64,000 nt of DNA from Paraburkholderia antibiotica (GCF_012927125.1 NZ_JABBFZ010000004.1:62001-126000); one strand, 5' to 3'; shown: positions 42,764-51,504, counted from the stretch's first letter. The notes: a model not told the origin generated them from the sequence alone. A program made the numbers and translations.

Positions 42764-43728
42764 TGAAGAAGATCGTCGCCTGGAAGTCGCTGCCCGAGGA
42801 TGTGCTCGCGTACCTGCAACAGCATGCACAGATCGTGCAGGTCGATCCATCACGGCATGATACGTTTGTCGCGGCGCTGCGCGATGCCGATGGCGGCATC
42901 GGCGCGAGTGTGCAGATCACGCCCGCGATGCTGGAAGGCGCGAGCCGCCTGAAGGCGCTGTCGACGATTTCGGTCGGCTACGACCAGTTCGACGTCGACG
43001 ACCTCACGCGCCGCGGCATCGTGCTCGCGCACACGCCGGACGTGCTGACCGAATCGACCGCGGATACCGTGTTCTCGCTGATCCTCGCGTCCGCGCGGCG
43101 CGTGGTCGAACTGGCCGAGTGGGTCAAGGCGGGGCAGTGGCGAGCGAGCATCGGGCCCGCGCAATTTGGGCTCGACGTGCAGGGCAAGACGCTCGGCATC
43201 GTCGGGCTGGGGCGGATCGGCGGTGCGGTCGCGCGACGCGCGGCGCTCGGCTTCAACATGAAGGTGCTGTACACGAACCGTCATCCGAATCCGCATGCGG
43301 AACAGGCGTATCGCGCGCGCCGCGTCGAGCTGGCCGAACTGCTGGCCGAGTCGGATTTCGTTTGCCTGCAGGTGCCGTTGACGCCGCAGACACGGCATCT
43401 GATCGGCGCGGCCGAGTTGCGCGCGATGAAGAAGAGCGCGATCCTGATCAACGCGTCGCGCGGCGCGACCGTCGATGAAGCCGCGCTGATCGAGGCGCTG
43501 CAAAACGGTACGATTCACGGCGCGGGACTCGACGTGTTCGACACTGAGCCGTTGCCGGCCGACTCGCCGTTGCTGGGCATGGCGAACGTGGTCGCGCTGC
43601 CGCATATCGGCTCGGCGACGCACGAGACCCGTCACGCGATGGCGCGCAATGCGGCGGAGAATCTGGTGGCCGCGCTCGCGGGGACGTTGACGACGAATAT
43701 CGTCAATCGCGAGGTGCTCGCGAAGTGA
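42763..43728 (+). CDS. kguD: 2-ketogluconate reductase KguD (D-2-hydroxyacid dehydrogenase)
   Basis: A 321-residue NAD(P)H-dependent D-isomer-specific 2-hydroxyacid dehydrogenase. The nucleotide-binding motif is GKTLGIVGLGRIGGAVARRA. The catalytic Arg, Glu and His are in LINASRGATVDE, GAGLDVFDTEPLP and ALPHIGSATHETR. In the Pseudomonas pathway KguD reduces 2-keto-6-phosphogluconate to 6-phosphogluconate, which then enters the Entner-Doudoroff route. The assignment rests on operon position plus family. Confidence 0.88.
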   Translation: MKKIVAWKSLPEDVLAYLQQHAQIVQVDPSRHDTFVAALRDADGGIGASVQITPAMLEGASRLKALSTISVGYDQFDVDDLTRRGIVLAHTPDVLTESTADTVFSLILASARRVVELAEWVKAGQWRASIGPAQFGLDVQGKTLGIVGLGRIGGAVARRAALGFNMKVLYTNRHPNPHAEQAYRARRVELAELLAESDFVCLQVPLTPQTRHLIGAAELRAMKKSAILINASRGATVDEAALIEALQNGTIHGAGLDVFDTEPLPADSPLLGMANVVALPHIGSATHETRHAMARNAAENLVAALAGTLTTNIVNREVLAK

Positions 43729-44061
43729 GTTGTGCGGTGGGGCGGCCTGGTGTCGCGCGGCGGTACGTTGCGTTGCACCGCTACGCCGCGCGGAGACGTG
43801 CGTGTGCCTGAATCAGCTCGCGGTGCGCTTGCGTTTTACGCCCTCGTTTGTGCTTGTGTTGTTTACGCTTGCGGCGAGGTGGCGCGCGATTCGCGTGCAG
43901 ACCGACACGAGCGAACCTCGGCATCTGCTGGGAGACACACTTGAGCAACGAGTTGAATCCCGACACACGCTCGACGCGGTTCGCGCGGCGTGCTGTGACC
44001 GACGCGCCGAAGCGGATCGCCTGGCGCCCCTCGCCAGCAGATCGATATCAGCGATGAACCC
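43729..44061. other. kguD-ptxS spacer
   Basis: About 330 bp without a supported gene, terminator or recognisable copy of the ACCGGT operator. ptxS may be read through from the kgu operon or from an unrecognised promoter. Confidence 0.5.
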
Positions 44062-45363
44062 ATGAACGCCACGCCACCCAATACCCCTCCCAACGGTCCA
44101 CCCACCACCACGCGCCGCGCGACGATCACCGATGTCGCGCGCGAAGCCGGCACCGGTAAGACCAGCATCTCGCGCTATCTGAACGGCGAGATGAGCGCGC
44201 TGTCGCCGGAATTGCGCGCGCGCATCGAAGCCGCGATCGCGCGACTCGACTATCAGCCGAACCAGATGGCGCGCGGCCTGAAGCGCGGCCGCAACCGGCT
44301 GATCGGCATGCTGGTCGCCGATCTGACCAACCCATATTCGGTGGAAGTGCTGCAAGGCGTCGAGGCCGCGTGTCACGCGCTGGGCCTGATGCCGCTGATC
44401 TGCCACGCGGCGAACGAAGTCGAGATGGAGCGGCGCTATCTGCAACTGCTGACCACGTATCGGGTGGAAGGCGTGATCGTCAACGCGCTCGGCGTGCGCG
44501 AGGAGACCTTGCGGCCGGTCGGCGATGGCGGGATTCCCGCGGTGCTGGTCGATCGGCAGGTTGAAGGGCTGGTCGCCGATATGGTCGGTCTCGACAACCG
44601 CGCCGCGGCCGAACTCGGCGCGCGGCATCTGCTCGAGCAGGGCTTCGACGAAATCTGGTTCGTCGTGCAGCCGTTCGAGCAGGTCAGCTCGCGGCTCTTG
44701 CGTGTGCGGGCGTTCGAGCGTGCGATGCGCGATGACGGCCGCGCGCGCGCTCACACGCTGATGCTCGATCTCGCGGATGACGTGGAGGTCGAGCGGTGCC
44801 TCGCGGAGCTGGATCGGGCGATCGATGCGGGGAGCCTGACGGTGGGCGACGCGGCAGGAGACGCAACGGGCAGCGCAGCACGCGACGCGATCGACGAGGC
44901 GGCGAGCGACTCCGACGGTGCCGCTTCGGCGAACGCTGCAGCTACCGCTGCGTCGACTGTTTCGGCCGTTGCTGCGGCTGCGGCTAAGGCTAAGGCTACG
45001 GCTTCCGTCGACGACACGGCCGACGGTCCTGGCAGGCACGCCACCGATGATCCTGCCAATCATCCCGCCCCCCCAGCACCCCGCGTCGCGCTGTTCGCGG
45101 CCAACGCGCCGGTCGCGCTGCGGCTCGCGCTGCATCTGAAAGCGCGTTACGGCGCGCACTGGCAAAGCCGCGTCGCGCTTCTCTCCATCGACGACCCCGA
45201 CTGGGCCGAACTCGCCGGCATCACGACGATCCGTCAGCCGACCTACGAGATCGGGTATCGGGCGGTCGAGTTCCTGCACGAACGCATCGAAGGCGCGCAG
45301 ACCCGCGCGCGCGATTGCCTGCTGGCGGGCGAACTGATCGTGCGTGCATCGACTGCGCGCTGA
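44062..45363 (+). CDS. ptxS: LacI-family repressor PtxS with an internal low-complexity insertion
   Basis: A 433-residue LacI-family regulator, about 90 longer than normal. The helix-turn-helix is TITDVAREAGTGKTSISRYL with hinge LDYQPNQMARGLKRGRN, and the periplasmic-binding-protein-like core follows. Residues about 258-339 are an Ala-, Asp- and Thr-rich insertion (e.g. SAVAAAAAKAKATASVDD) that interrupts the effector domain between AELDRAIDAG and RVALFAANAPVALRL. The domain then finishes normally (LLSIDDPDWAELAGITTIRQ). It is the probable repressor of kguEKTD through the operator at 39046; 2-ketogluconate is the expected inducer. Confidence 0.85.
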   Translation: MNATPPNTPPNGPPTTTRRATITDVAREAGTGKTSISRYLNGEMSALSPELRARIEAAIARLDYQPNQMARGLKRGRNRLIGMLVADLTNPYSVEVLQGVEAACHALGLMPLICHAANEVEMERRYLQLLTTYRVEGVIVNALGVREETLRPVGDGGIPAVLVDRQVEGLVADMVGLDNRAAAELGARHLLEQGFDEIWFVVQPFEQVSSRLLRVRAFERAMRDDGRARAHTLMLDLADDVEVERCLAELDRAIDAGSLTVGDAAGDATGSAARDAIDEAASDSDGAASANAAATAASTVSAVAAAAAKAKATASVDDTADGPGRHATDDPANHPAPPAPRVALFAANAPVALRLALHLKARYGAHWQSRVALLSIDDPDWAELAGITTIRQPTYEIGYRAVEFLHERIEGAQTRARDCLLAGELIVRASTAR

Positions 45364-45458
45364 TTCGCGAGCAATCTGCGATCATTCGGGGCTGCGGCGC
45401 GCAGCGGTTGCGCGCCGGATATGGCAGGAAGCCTGCAAGCAATTCCGCAAGGACACTC

Positions 45459-46469
45459 ATGGTCGTCGCACCGCTTACCCTCGCGAGCCTCGCGCTCGCC
45501 ACGCTCGTCATCGCCGTCTTACCGTTCCTGATCTACCGGCAGTTGCGTCGGCCGCTCGCGTTGAGACCGCGCGACGCGATCGCCGGCGTCGCGGTGTTCG
45601 CGCTGTTTGCGATGGTGATCGAGCGCGCGTTGCACGACTATCTGCTGCGCGGCAACGCCACGACGGCGGCGTTTCTGTCGCAGCCGCTCGCGTTCGTCGT
45701 GTATGGCGCGCTGGTCGCGGGCATCTGTGAGGAGGTGGGGCGCTTTCTCGGCATGCGGCTGCTGATCAGGCGCGCGACGCGGCCGGCGGTGAGCTGGAAG
45801 GCGACGGCGAACGACGGTACGGATGCTGCCGTTAATGTCGATATGCAGGCCGTTGAGCAAGCTCGCGTGAATACCGATGCCAACGCCAACGCCAACGCCA
45901 ACGCCAACGCCAACGCCAACGAGCGCAGACGCATCGGCGCCCATGCTCGCACTCGCACCCGCGCCAGCCGAAGCGCCCCCGAGCGCACCGCCGCGTTGCG
46001 TGCCGACGACGGTGCCGCGCTCGGCTACGGTCTCGGCCACGGCGGCGCGGAAGCGTGGATGGTCGGCGTGGTGGTGCAGTTCCAGTGGCTCGTGTTCGCC
46101 GTGATGGAAAACCGCGGCAGCCTCGACAGCTACCTCGGTAATCTGCCGCCCGAATCGGTGATGCGCGTCCATCTGATTCTCGCGAGTCTGACGCCGCAAC
46201 TGGCCGGCATCTTCGCGCTCGAACGCGTGGCGGCGCTGGTGTTTCAGATCGGCCTGTCGGTGCTGATGTGGCGTGGCGTGCGCGCCGGCCGACGCGCGAT
46301 CCTGCCGCTTGCGATCGTGCTGCACGCGCTGATCGACGTGCCTGCCGCGATGTCGCAGGCGCGGCTGCTACCGCTCGCGGCGGTCGATACGATCTACGCG
46401 GTGGCGGCGGTGTTCATCGCCGGATGGTTGATTCGGGTTTATCGACGACCGGTGGCGGTCGCGGCTTGA
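45459..46469 (+). CDS. YhfC-like intramembrane protease family protein with a repeat insertion
   Basis: A 336-residue multi-helix membrane protein resembling the YhfC family of glutamic-type intramembrane proteases. The key motifs are GICEEVGRFLGMRLLI (Glu91-Glu92), GYGLGHGGAEAWMVG and IVLHALIDVPAA (His, Asp). Between the first two lies a non-conserved loop of about 80 residues with an (Asn-Ala)7-type repeat encoded by 7 x GCCAAC. AAGGA lies 7 bases before the ATG at 45459; the frame is open further up. Substrate is unknown. It is 95 bp downstream of ptxS. Confidence 0.72.
   Translation: MVVAPLTLASLALATLVIAVLPFLIYRQLRRPLALRPRDAIAGVAVFALFAMVIERALHDYLLRGNATTAAFLSQPLAFVVYGALVAGICEEVGRFLGMRLLIRRATRPAVSWKATANDGTDAAVNVDMQAVEQARVNTDANANANANANANANERRRIGAHARTRTRASRSAPERTAALRADDGAALGYGLGHGGAEAWMVGVVVQFQWLVFAVMENRGSLDSYLGNLPPESVMRVHLILASLTPQLAGIFALERVAALVFQIGLSVLMWRGVRAGRRAILPLAIVLHALIDVPAAMSQARLLPLAAVDTIYAVAAVFIAGWLIRVYRRPVAVAA
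45879..45920 (+). repeat. Hexanucleotide repeat (GCCAAC)7 inside a coding region
   Basis: Seven perfect copies of GCCAAC encode alternating Ala and Asn in the cytoplasmic or periplasmic loop of the YhfC-like protein. Being a multiple of 3, copy-number change would alter length but keep frame. Confidence 0.95.
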
Positions 46470-46486
46470 AGCGGCGCTGAACGATT

Positions 46487-46621
46487 GGCAGTGAGCCGAC
46501 AGACAGCGAACCGACGGGCAGCAAACCGGCAGGCAATGCACCGGCTGGGAACAAACCGCATATCGCGAACGGGCGGGTAGCGAACCAGAGGCCAACAAAC
46601 CGGCAAGCAACGAGCCAGGCA
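46487..46621. repeat. Degenerate 15-bp tandem array, 9 copies
   Basis: Nine consecutive 15-bp units share GGCAGCAAACCGGCA-like sequence (clearest at 46517-46531), drifting but keeping exact 15-bp register over 135 bp. It fills most of the spacer between the YhfC-like gene and 46723. I do not support any ORF across it. Confidence 0.85.
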
Positions 46622-46722
46622 ATCCCGCCCGCCTCGCTATCCCGCCAGCCTTTCTCTAAAATGCGCCTACGTTCCGGGGTCCCCCCGGTACGACATCAGG
46701 ACACTTTTTCCCGGCCGCCTCC

Positions 46723-47088
46723 ATGGAAGCTTACCAATACGACTGTGCGCATCCCGAGTTCGAAGAGCTCGCGCGCGTCATCAGCGATCTGTTTCCCGAG
46801 CAGACGCAATTCATCGAGCGTGCTGCCGAAGACGGCACGCCCACGCTGACGGTTCATTGGGTTGCAATGCGCTTTGGCTCGACCGCGCGCCGCATCGAGA
46901 TGACGGTGGCGATTGCGCCGGCCGCGCTCGCGCGTTATCGGGTGATGCCGGCGCGGTTGCGCGGTCGCAGTTTTGCGGTGCTGCGGGCGTACGTCGAAGC
47001 AAGCCTCGGCTCGCTCGAAGAGATGTATGCGAACGGCGAAGTGGTGCCGCGCGAGGTCACGGTGGATCTCGGCGACGAATTCGCGTGA
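46723..47088 (+). CDS. Small conserved hypothetical protein (possibly DUF3022)
   Basis: A 121-residue soluble acidic protein (MEAYQYDCAHPEFEELARVI at its start, SFAVLRAYVEASLGSLEEMY near its end). It has an alternating strand/helix pattern and no signal peptide. The composition and length recall DUF3022, a Burkholderiaceae-specific family of unknown function, but this is from memory. The ATG at 46723 has no strong ribosome binding site. Confidence 0.65.
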   Translation: MEAYQYDCAHPEFEELARVISDLFPEQTQFIERAAEDGTPTLTVHWVAMRFGSTARRIEMTVAIAPAALARYRVMPARLRGRSFAVLRAYVEASLGSLEEMYANGEVVPREVTVDLGDEFA

Positions 47089-47194
47089 AATTCAATGGAG
47101 CGGTTCGACGCGGTTTGAAGCGAGCCGATCGGGCGCGTTCAGCCGATTCGGCCGATGCCGGTTGAAACCGCTTTAGACGTAGGGCACAGCCCGC

Positions 47195-47632
47195 TCAATC
47201 CGCGAGCCGATACACCTTCGCGAAACGCGCGGCCTGCACGACGCCGTAGTCGCCGGGCGCGTATTGCATGACCCAGTCGCCGGCCGCGCCGCGCAGCACG
47301 TCGCCGCCTTGCGCCGAACGCGCGAGCGAAAACGCTTCGTCCATCCGACGCGCAAGCACGACCGCCGGACGGTTGCGATAGGCACCGGGCTCACCGTGCG
47401 TGACGGCCGCATCGGCGGGCAGGTATTTGGCGTCGAAGCGCTCGCGCGACACAACCCAGCGGTCGCCGGTCGAACCGGTGATCAGCGCATCGCCGCGCAC
47501 GTAGCGGTTCGGGCCTTCGAGGCTCATCAACTGGCCTTCGGCGGCGGCGAATTCGACGTGGACCGTTTCGTCCTTGACGACGCGTTGCGCGTGCGGATCG
47601 TTGCGCAGATCGAGATTGCTGAGATCGGTCAT
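47195..47632 (-). CDS. PGDYG-motif protein of unknown function
   Basis: A 145-residue protein with two similar halves: GDALITGSTGDRWVVSRERF and GGDVLRGAAGDWVMQYAPGD, the second ending in the PGDYGVVQAARFAKVYR motif that names the PGDYG family. The internal repeat suggests a duplicated small beta fold. No signal peptide. The ATG at 47632 starts MTDLSNLDLRNDP; longer in-frame starts exist but look unlikely. Function unknown. Confidence 0.7.
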   Translation of the reverse strand: MTDLSNLDLRNDPHAQRVVKDETVHVEFAAAEGQLMSLEGPNRYVRGDALITGSTGDRWVVSRERFDAKYLPADAAVTHGEPGAYRNRPAVVLARRMDEAFSLARSAQGGDVLRGAAGDWVMQYAPGDYGVVQAARFAKVYRLAD

Positions 47633-47850
47633 GAAGCAGGGAAGAGTTGGGGAGGGTGTGCCGGGTCGCACGAGGGCGAGGCGTGCGTCGAGCGTCGCGC
47701 CGATCGAATCAGACGGACCGAGCGCTGCGCCCCGCATCATGCCAGATGGATGGCGCCAGCGGGCCGTTTCGATCCCCAACCACGTTCGATCGATAGTGCG
47801 GGAGGCACGACCGCGACGTCGTCATGTCCGTCGCGGTCGCGCAGTGCTGC

Positions 47851-48372
47851 TTACGGCTTCACGGTTGCGTCGCTGGCGGCTTCGGCAGCCGGCTTGCCGG
47901 CCTTGCCCTTGCCATGATGTCCATGAGGACGGCCGCCTTCAGGGCCGCCACGGTGGAACGTCGCATCGGCGAGTTTTTTCTGTTCCGGCGACAGGCTGCT
48001 ATACAGCGGGTCGAACGCGTCGACCAGCTTCTTCATACCGTCGGCGTGGGCCTGCGCAATCGTTGCGTACTGTTTCATGTCGTCGAGCGCGGTCACGTTG
48101 GTGGCGGCCTTGCGCTGCTGGAACAGTTGACCCATCGTTTCGCCGTTGCTGCGCATCGCGTCGGCGAATGCCTTCCATTGCGGTTCCTGCGCCGGCGTGA
48201 TCTTCAGTTGCGAATGCAGATAGGCGATGCGGTCTTCGACGTTGCGCTCGTGGCCGGCCTTGGCGGCGGGCGCCGCGGTGGTGCTCTCCGGTGCGGAAGC
48301 GGGGGCGGCGGTTTGGGCGAACGCACCGCCCATCGAAACGGCCGTAGCCAGCATTACCAGTGCTTTTTTCAT
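47851..48372 (-). CDS. Spy/CpxP-like periplasmic protein (LTXXQ family)
   Basis: A 173-residue exported protein. Signal peptide MKKALVMLATAVSMGGAFAQ, then an Ala-rich linker and a helical domain with the LTxxQ-like motifs LKITPAQEPQW and SSLSPEQKKLADA, as in Spy/CpxP chaperones. The C-terminus has a His- and Gly-rich segment (GGRPHGHHGKGKAG) that could bind metal. It probably protects envelope proteins during stress. No cpx genes are adjacent. Confidence 0.83.
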   Translation of the reverse strand: MKKALVMLATAVSMGGAFAQTAAPASAPESTTAAPAAKAGHERNVEDRIAYLHSQLKITPAQEPQWKAFADAMRSNGETMGQLFQQRKAATNVTALDDMKQYATIAQAHADGMKKLVDAFDPLYSSLSPEQKKLADATFHRGGPEGGRPHGHHGKGKAGKPAAEAASDATVKP

Positions 48373-48756
48373 CGAAACTCCTGATGTCTGTTCGTATTGG
48401 GACACGACGCGTGGCGGGGTAGTCGTCACGTGCCGGCGGCGAATGGCGGCGCACGGCGACCGGCTGCCGCATTCGCCCGTCGCCGCTATTAGTAACACGA
48501 TATCCGTGCAATCCGTTTCCTGTGCGACAAACGCTTACAACCGAAACGAAAGGGAAACGGCTTGCGCGGACTTCATCGATCTGAGTGGGCGCGCGTCCAC
48601 TCGCGTCGACTTGCAGGGTTGCGGCTCACCTGTGCGGCCCACATGTGGCCACCCGACAGTGTGCCGCGCCGATGTGACAACGCACCGCGACATAGCGCCG
48701 CCGCCGCGTCAGACGCGCGATAATCCGCGCATTCCCCATCAATCCCGATCCCATCG
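48373..48756. other. Divergent spacer between the Spy-like gene and the Lrp gene
   Basis: About 385 bp with no supported gene. It holds a GC-rich inverted repeat GGCGAC...GTCGCC (about 48457-48484) and an AAACG-rich stretch at 48528-48560. I could not place a convincing promoter. Confidence 0.45.
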
Positions 48757-49215
48757 ATGAGACCTCCGCGCCTCGACCAGCTCGACGACCTCGACCGCAA
48801 CCTCGTTGCGCTTCTGCAAGCCAACGCGCGCGAAAGCGTCGCGAATCTCGCGCGACAACTGGGCGTTGCGCGTACCACGGTGATCGCGCGCATCGCGCGG
48901 CTCGAACGCAGCAACGTGATCGCCGGCTATAGCGTGCGGCTCGGCCAGGACGTGCTCGATTCGAGCATCGTCGCGTATGTCGGCATCATCATTGCGCCGA
49001 AACATGGGCCGGCCGTGCAGAAGCGGCTCGGCAAGATGCCCGAGGTGCAACTGCTGTGCGCGGTGAGCGGCGAGTTCGACTACGTCGCGTGGCTGCGCGC
49101 CGACTCGCCCGAGCGGCTCAACGATCTGCTCGATCAGATCGGCGGGCTCGAAGGGGTCGAGCGGACCACGACGTCGATCATTCTGGCGCGCAAGATCGAT
49201 CGCGGCACGGTGTGA
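48757..49215 (+). CDS. Lrp/AsnC-family transcriptional regulator
   Basis: A 152-residue regulator. The N-terminal helix-turn-helix is LDRNLVALLQANARESVANL then ARQLGVARTTVIARIARLER. The C-terminal RAM (amino-acid binding) domain ends in the usual VERTTTSIILARKIDRG. It sits 247 bp upstream of a saccharopine dehydrogenase-like gene on the same strand, so it may regulate that gene in response to an amino acid such as lysine. Confidence 0.9.
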   Translation: MRPPRLDQLDDLDRNLVALLQANARESVANLARQLGVARTTVIARIARLERSNVIAGYSVRLGQDVLDSSIVAYVGIIIAPKHGPAVQKRLGKMPEVQLLCAVSGEFDYVAWLRADSPERLNDLLDQIGGLEGVERTTTSIILARKIDRGTV

Positions 49216-49462
49216 CGACACCGCCGTTGCCACCGTATGCCTCGCTTGCACGTTAACGGCTTTTTTACGCTTTTTCGACGAATTGCCTGATGGGTTCGTC
49301 ATAACGTCGAACCTGTTGGTCATACCGCAGCATTTTGCGCGTATGAACTGTTTTTGCTTGTGCCTACACTGTCATTCAAGGGTTCGGCCCGTAGGCGCTG
49401 CGCGCAAGACGCGGCGCACTTTCCAGCTCAGAGACAGCACACGGATAACAAGGAGAAAACAG

Positions 49463-50560
49463 ATGCAGGTAGCTATCGTTGGCGCAGGCCTGATCGGCCA
49501 TACCATTGCCCATATGCTGCGCGAAACCGGTGACTACGAAGTCGTCGCGTTCGACCGCGATCAGCACGCGCTCGACAAGCTCGCCGCCCAGGGCATTCCG
49601 ACGCGCCGCGTCGATTCCGCCGATGCCGCCGTGCTGCGTACCGCGATCGAGGGCTTCGACGTGCTGATCAACGCGCTGCCGTATTACCTCGCGGTGAACG
49701 TCGCGTCGGCGGCGAAGGGCGCGGGCGTGCATTATTTCGATCTGACCGAGGACGTGCGCGCGACCCACGCGATTCGCGCGATCGCCGAGGACGCCGAGCA
49801 CGCGTTCATGCCGCAGTGCGGTCTCGCGCCGGGCTTCATCGGCATAGCCGCGCACGAACTCGCGAACCGCTTCAGCGAAATCCGCGACGTGAAGATGCGC
49901 GTCGGCGCGCTGCCCGAATTCCCGACCAACGCGCTGAAGTACAACCTGACGTGGAGCGTCGACGGTCTGATCAACGAATATTGTCAGCCCTGCGAAGCGA
50001 TTCGCGACAGCCGCACGCAGTGGGTGCAGCCGCTCGAAGGCCTCGAACATTTCTCGCTCGACGGCACCGAATACGAGGCGTTCAACACCTCCGGCGGCCT
50101 CGGCACGCTGTGCGAAACGCTGTCGGGTCGAGTCGAATCGCTCGACTACAAGTCGGTGCGCTATCCGGGCCATCGCAACCTGATGCAGTTCCTGCTCGAA
50201 GACCTGCGTCTGTCGAGCGACCGCGACACGCTGAAGACGATCATGCGCCGCTCGGTGCCGTCGACCGCGCAGGACGTCGTGCTGGTGTTCATCACGGTGA
50301 GCGGCATGCGCGACGGGCAACTGGTGCAGGAAGTGTTCACCCGCAAGATCTTCGCGAAGACCGTCTGCGGCGTGCCGATGAGCGCGATCCAGATCACCAC
50401 CGCCGGCGCGATGTGCGCGGTGCTCGATCTGTTCCGCGAGCGCAAGCTGCCGCAACGAGGTTTCGTGCGTCAGGAGCAGGTGTCGCTGACGGAGTTTCTC
50501 GGCAACCGCTTCGGCAAGCTGTATGAAGGGCAGTCGCTGGAGGCGCTGGCGACGGTTTGA
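49463..50560 (+). CDS. Saccharopine dehydrogenase-family oxidoreductase
   Basis: A 365-residue NAD(P)-dependent enzyme of the saccharopine dehydrogenase / lysine dehydrogenase group. The Rossmann motif is MQVAIVGAGLIGHTIAHML. Conserved stretches are NALPYYLAVNVASAAKGAGV and QCGLAPGFIGIAAHELANRF. The preceding AAGGAG fixes the ATG at 49463. With the Lrp regulator upstream it may act in lysine or a related amino acid's metabolism; the exact substrate is not clear from sequence. Confidence 0.85.
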   Translation: MQVAIVGAGLIGHTIAHMLRETGDYEVVAFDRDQHALDKLAAQGIPTRRVDSADAAVLRTAIEGFDVLINALPYYLAVNVASAAKGAGVHYFDLTEDVRATHAIRAIAEDAEHAFMPQCGLAPGFIGIAAHELANRFSEIRDVKMRVGALPEFPTNALKYNLTWSVDGLINEYCQPCEAIRDSRTQWVQPLEGLEHFSLDGTEYEAFNTSGGLGTLCETLSGRVESLDYKSVRYPGHRNLMQFLLEDLRLSSDRDTLKTIMRRSVPSTAQDVVLVFITVSGMRDGQLVQEVFTRKIFAKTVCGVPMSAIQITTAGAMCAVLDLFRERKLPQRGFVRQEQVSLTEFLGNRFGKLYEGQSLEALATV

Positions 50561-50611
50561 AGCGTGTGATGCCGTGGCGGCTCGGTCGCCGCCTGGTTGT
50601 CGACATTGTGG

Positions 50612-50641
50612 AAATGCCCCGCTTTGCGGGGCATTTTTTTG
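50612..50641 (+). terminator. Terminator after the saccharopine dehydrogenase-like gene
   Basis: AAATGCCCCGC-TTT-GCGGGGCATTT is a perfect 11-bp stem ending in a T-run. It may also act leftward on transcripts from the kinase gene. Confidence 0.92.
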
Positions 50642-50785
50642 TTCGCTGCGAGGTGGGGAGTTTTGCGCGGCGCTGAAGCTACGGTGCAGCACGCGGTATC
50701 AGCCTGAAAATTCGAAACAGCGCCGCGAAACCTCAGCTCCAAACCGCGAGCCTTCAGAGCGCCCCTCACGGCGAATCACGTACCC

Positions 50786-51364
50786 CTAAGCGACGATCCG
50801 CGCCACCAGCGCGTCATCGTCCGCAGCGGTCGGCGCGGTGTTGTCGAACTTCAGCAGATCGACGGCCGCGGCGCCGGCCGGTTCGAAGCGGCGTTGCCGG
50901 TATTCGTCCCAGTGCGCGAGCTTGTACGCATCGTTCGGATCGGCGCGCGCGACAATGCGTTGCCGCGCCGTCTCCTCCGACGTCTGGACCCACACGACAC
51001 GCAGTTCGACCTGCGGCGCGACACCCAGCCATGCACGATCGAACAACCGCCGCTCGCGCACTTCGCGCGACAGCGGCGCGACCACCAGCGCGCTGATACC
51101 GAGTTCGAGATTGTCGCGCGCGGTATCGATGAGGCCTCGATACTCGGGGTCGCGCAGATGCTGCAGGAATAGCGGGCTGTCGCGGTCGTGCGGATCGCCG
51201 CTCAGCATGTCCATCGCGGCGGCGCTGTAGCCGCCGTAGAGCGTGTCCTTGTCGAGCAGGCAGAACGGGCTGCCGCTTGCCTGCATCAATGGACCGATCA
51301 GCCGTTTCGCGAGCGTGGTCTTGCCGGTGCCCGCATGACCGCAAAAAAACACCAGCAAAGTCAC
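50786..51364 (-). CDS. P-loop AAA-type kinase
   Basis: A 192-residue soluble P-loop NTPase resembling small-molecule kinases (AAA_33 type). Walker A is FCGHAGTGKTTLAKRL (residues 7-22); then KDTLYGGYSAAAMDML, and a lid with TSEETARQRIVARADPND. No C-terminal extra domain. It starts by ATGA overlap with the CydX-like gene, so both are translated from one message. The substrate is unknown. Confidence 0.8.
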   Translation of the reverse strand: MTLLVFFCGHAGTGKTTLAKRLIGPLMQASGSPFCLLDKDTLYGGYSAAAMDMLSGDPHDRDSPLFLQHLRDPEYRGLIDTARDNLELGISALVVAPLSREVRERRLFDRAWLGVAPQVELRVVWVQTSEETARQRIVARADPNDAYKLAHWDEYRQRRFEPAGAAAVDLLKFDNTAPTAADDDALVARIVA

Positions 51365-51504
51365 GAAGGCCGGTCCTCAGGGAGCGGCGCATCCGGGTGT
51401 TGCGGGTCGCGGGCGAACTTGCCATTGGTCTCGAGCCACATCACGTTGATGATGCCGAAGCCCAAAGCCACACCTACGCCGAGAACCCAGGTGAAATACC
51501 ACAT
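51361..51504 (-). CDS. cydX: CydX/YbgT-like cytochrome bd small subunit (orphan)
   Basis: A 47-residue single-helix membrane protein. MWYFTWVLGVGVALGFGIIN followed by VMWLE is the YbgT/CydX signature; this helix stabilises cytochrome bd oxidase in other bacteria. AAGGAG lies 7 bases before the ATG at 51504. No cydA or cydB is next to it, which is unusual. Instead it is coupled by ATGA to a P-loop kinase gene. The longer frame upstream is not credible. Confidence 0.85.
   Translation of the reverse strand: MWYFTWVLGVGVALGFGIINVMWLETNGKFARDPQHPDAPLPEDRPS

Noticed and set aside
46368..46622. Minus-strand Cys-rich ORF over the 15-bp array
   Set aside because: Its 5-residue periodicity is a direct product of the DNA repeat; it overlaps the YhfC-like gene antisense.
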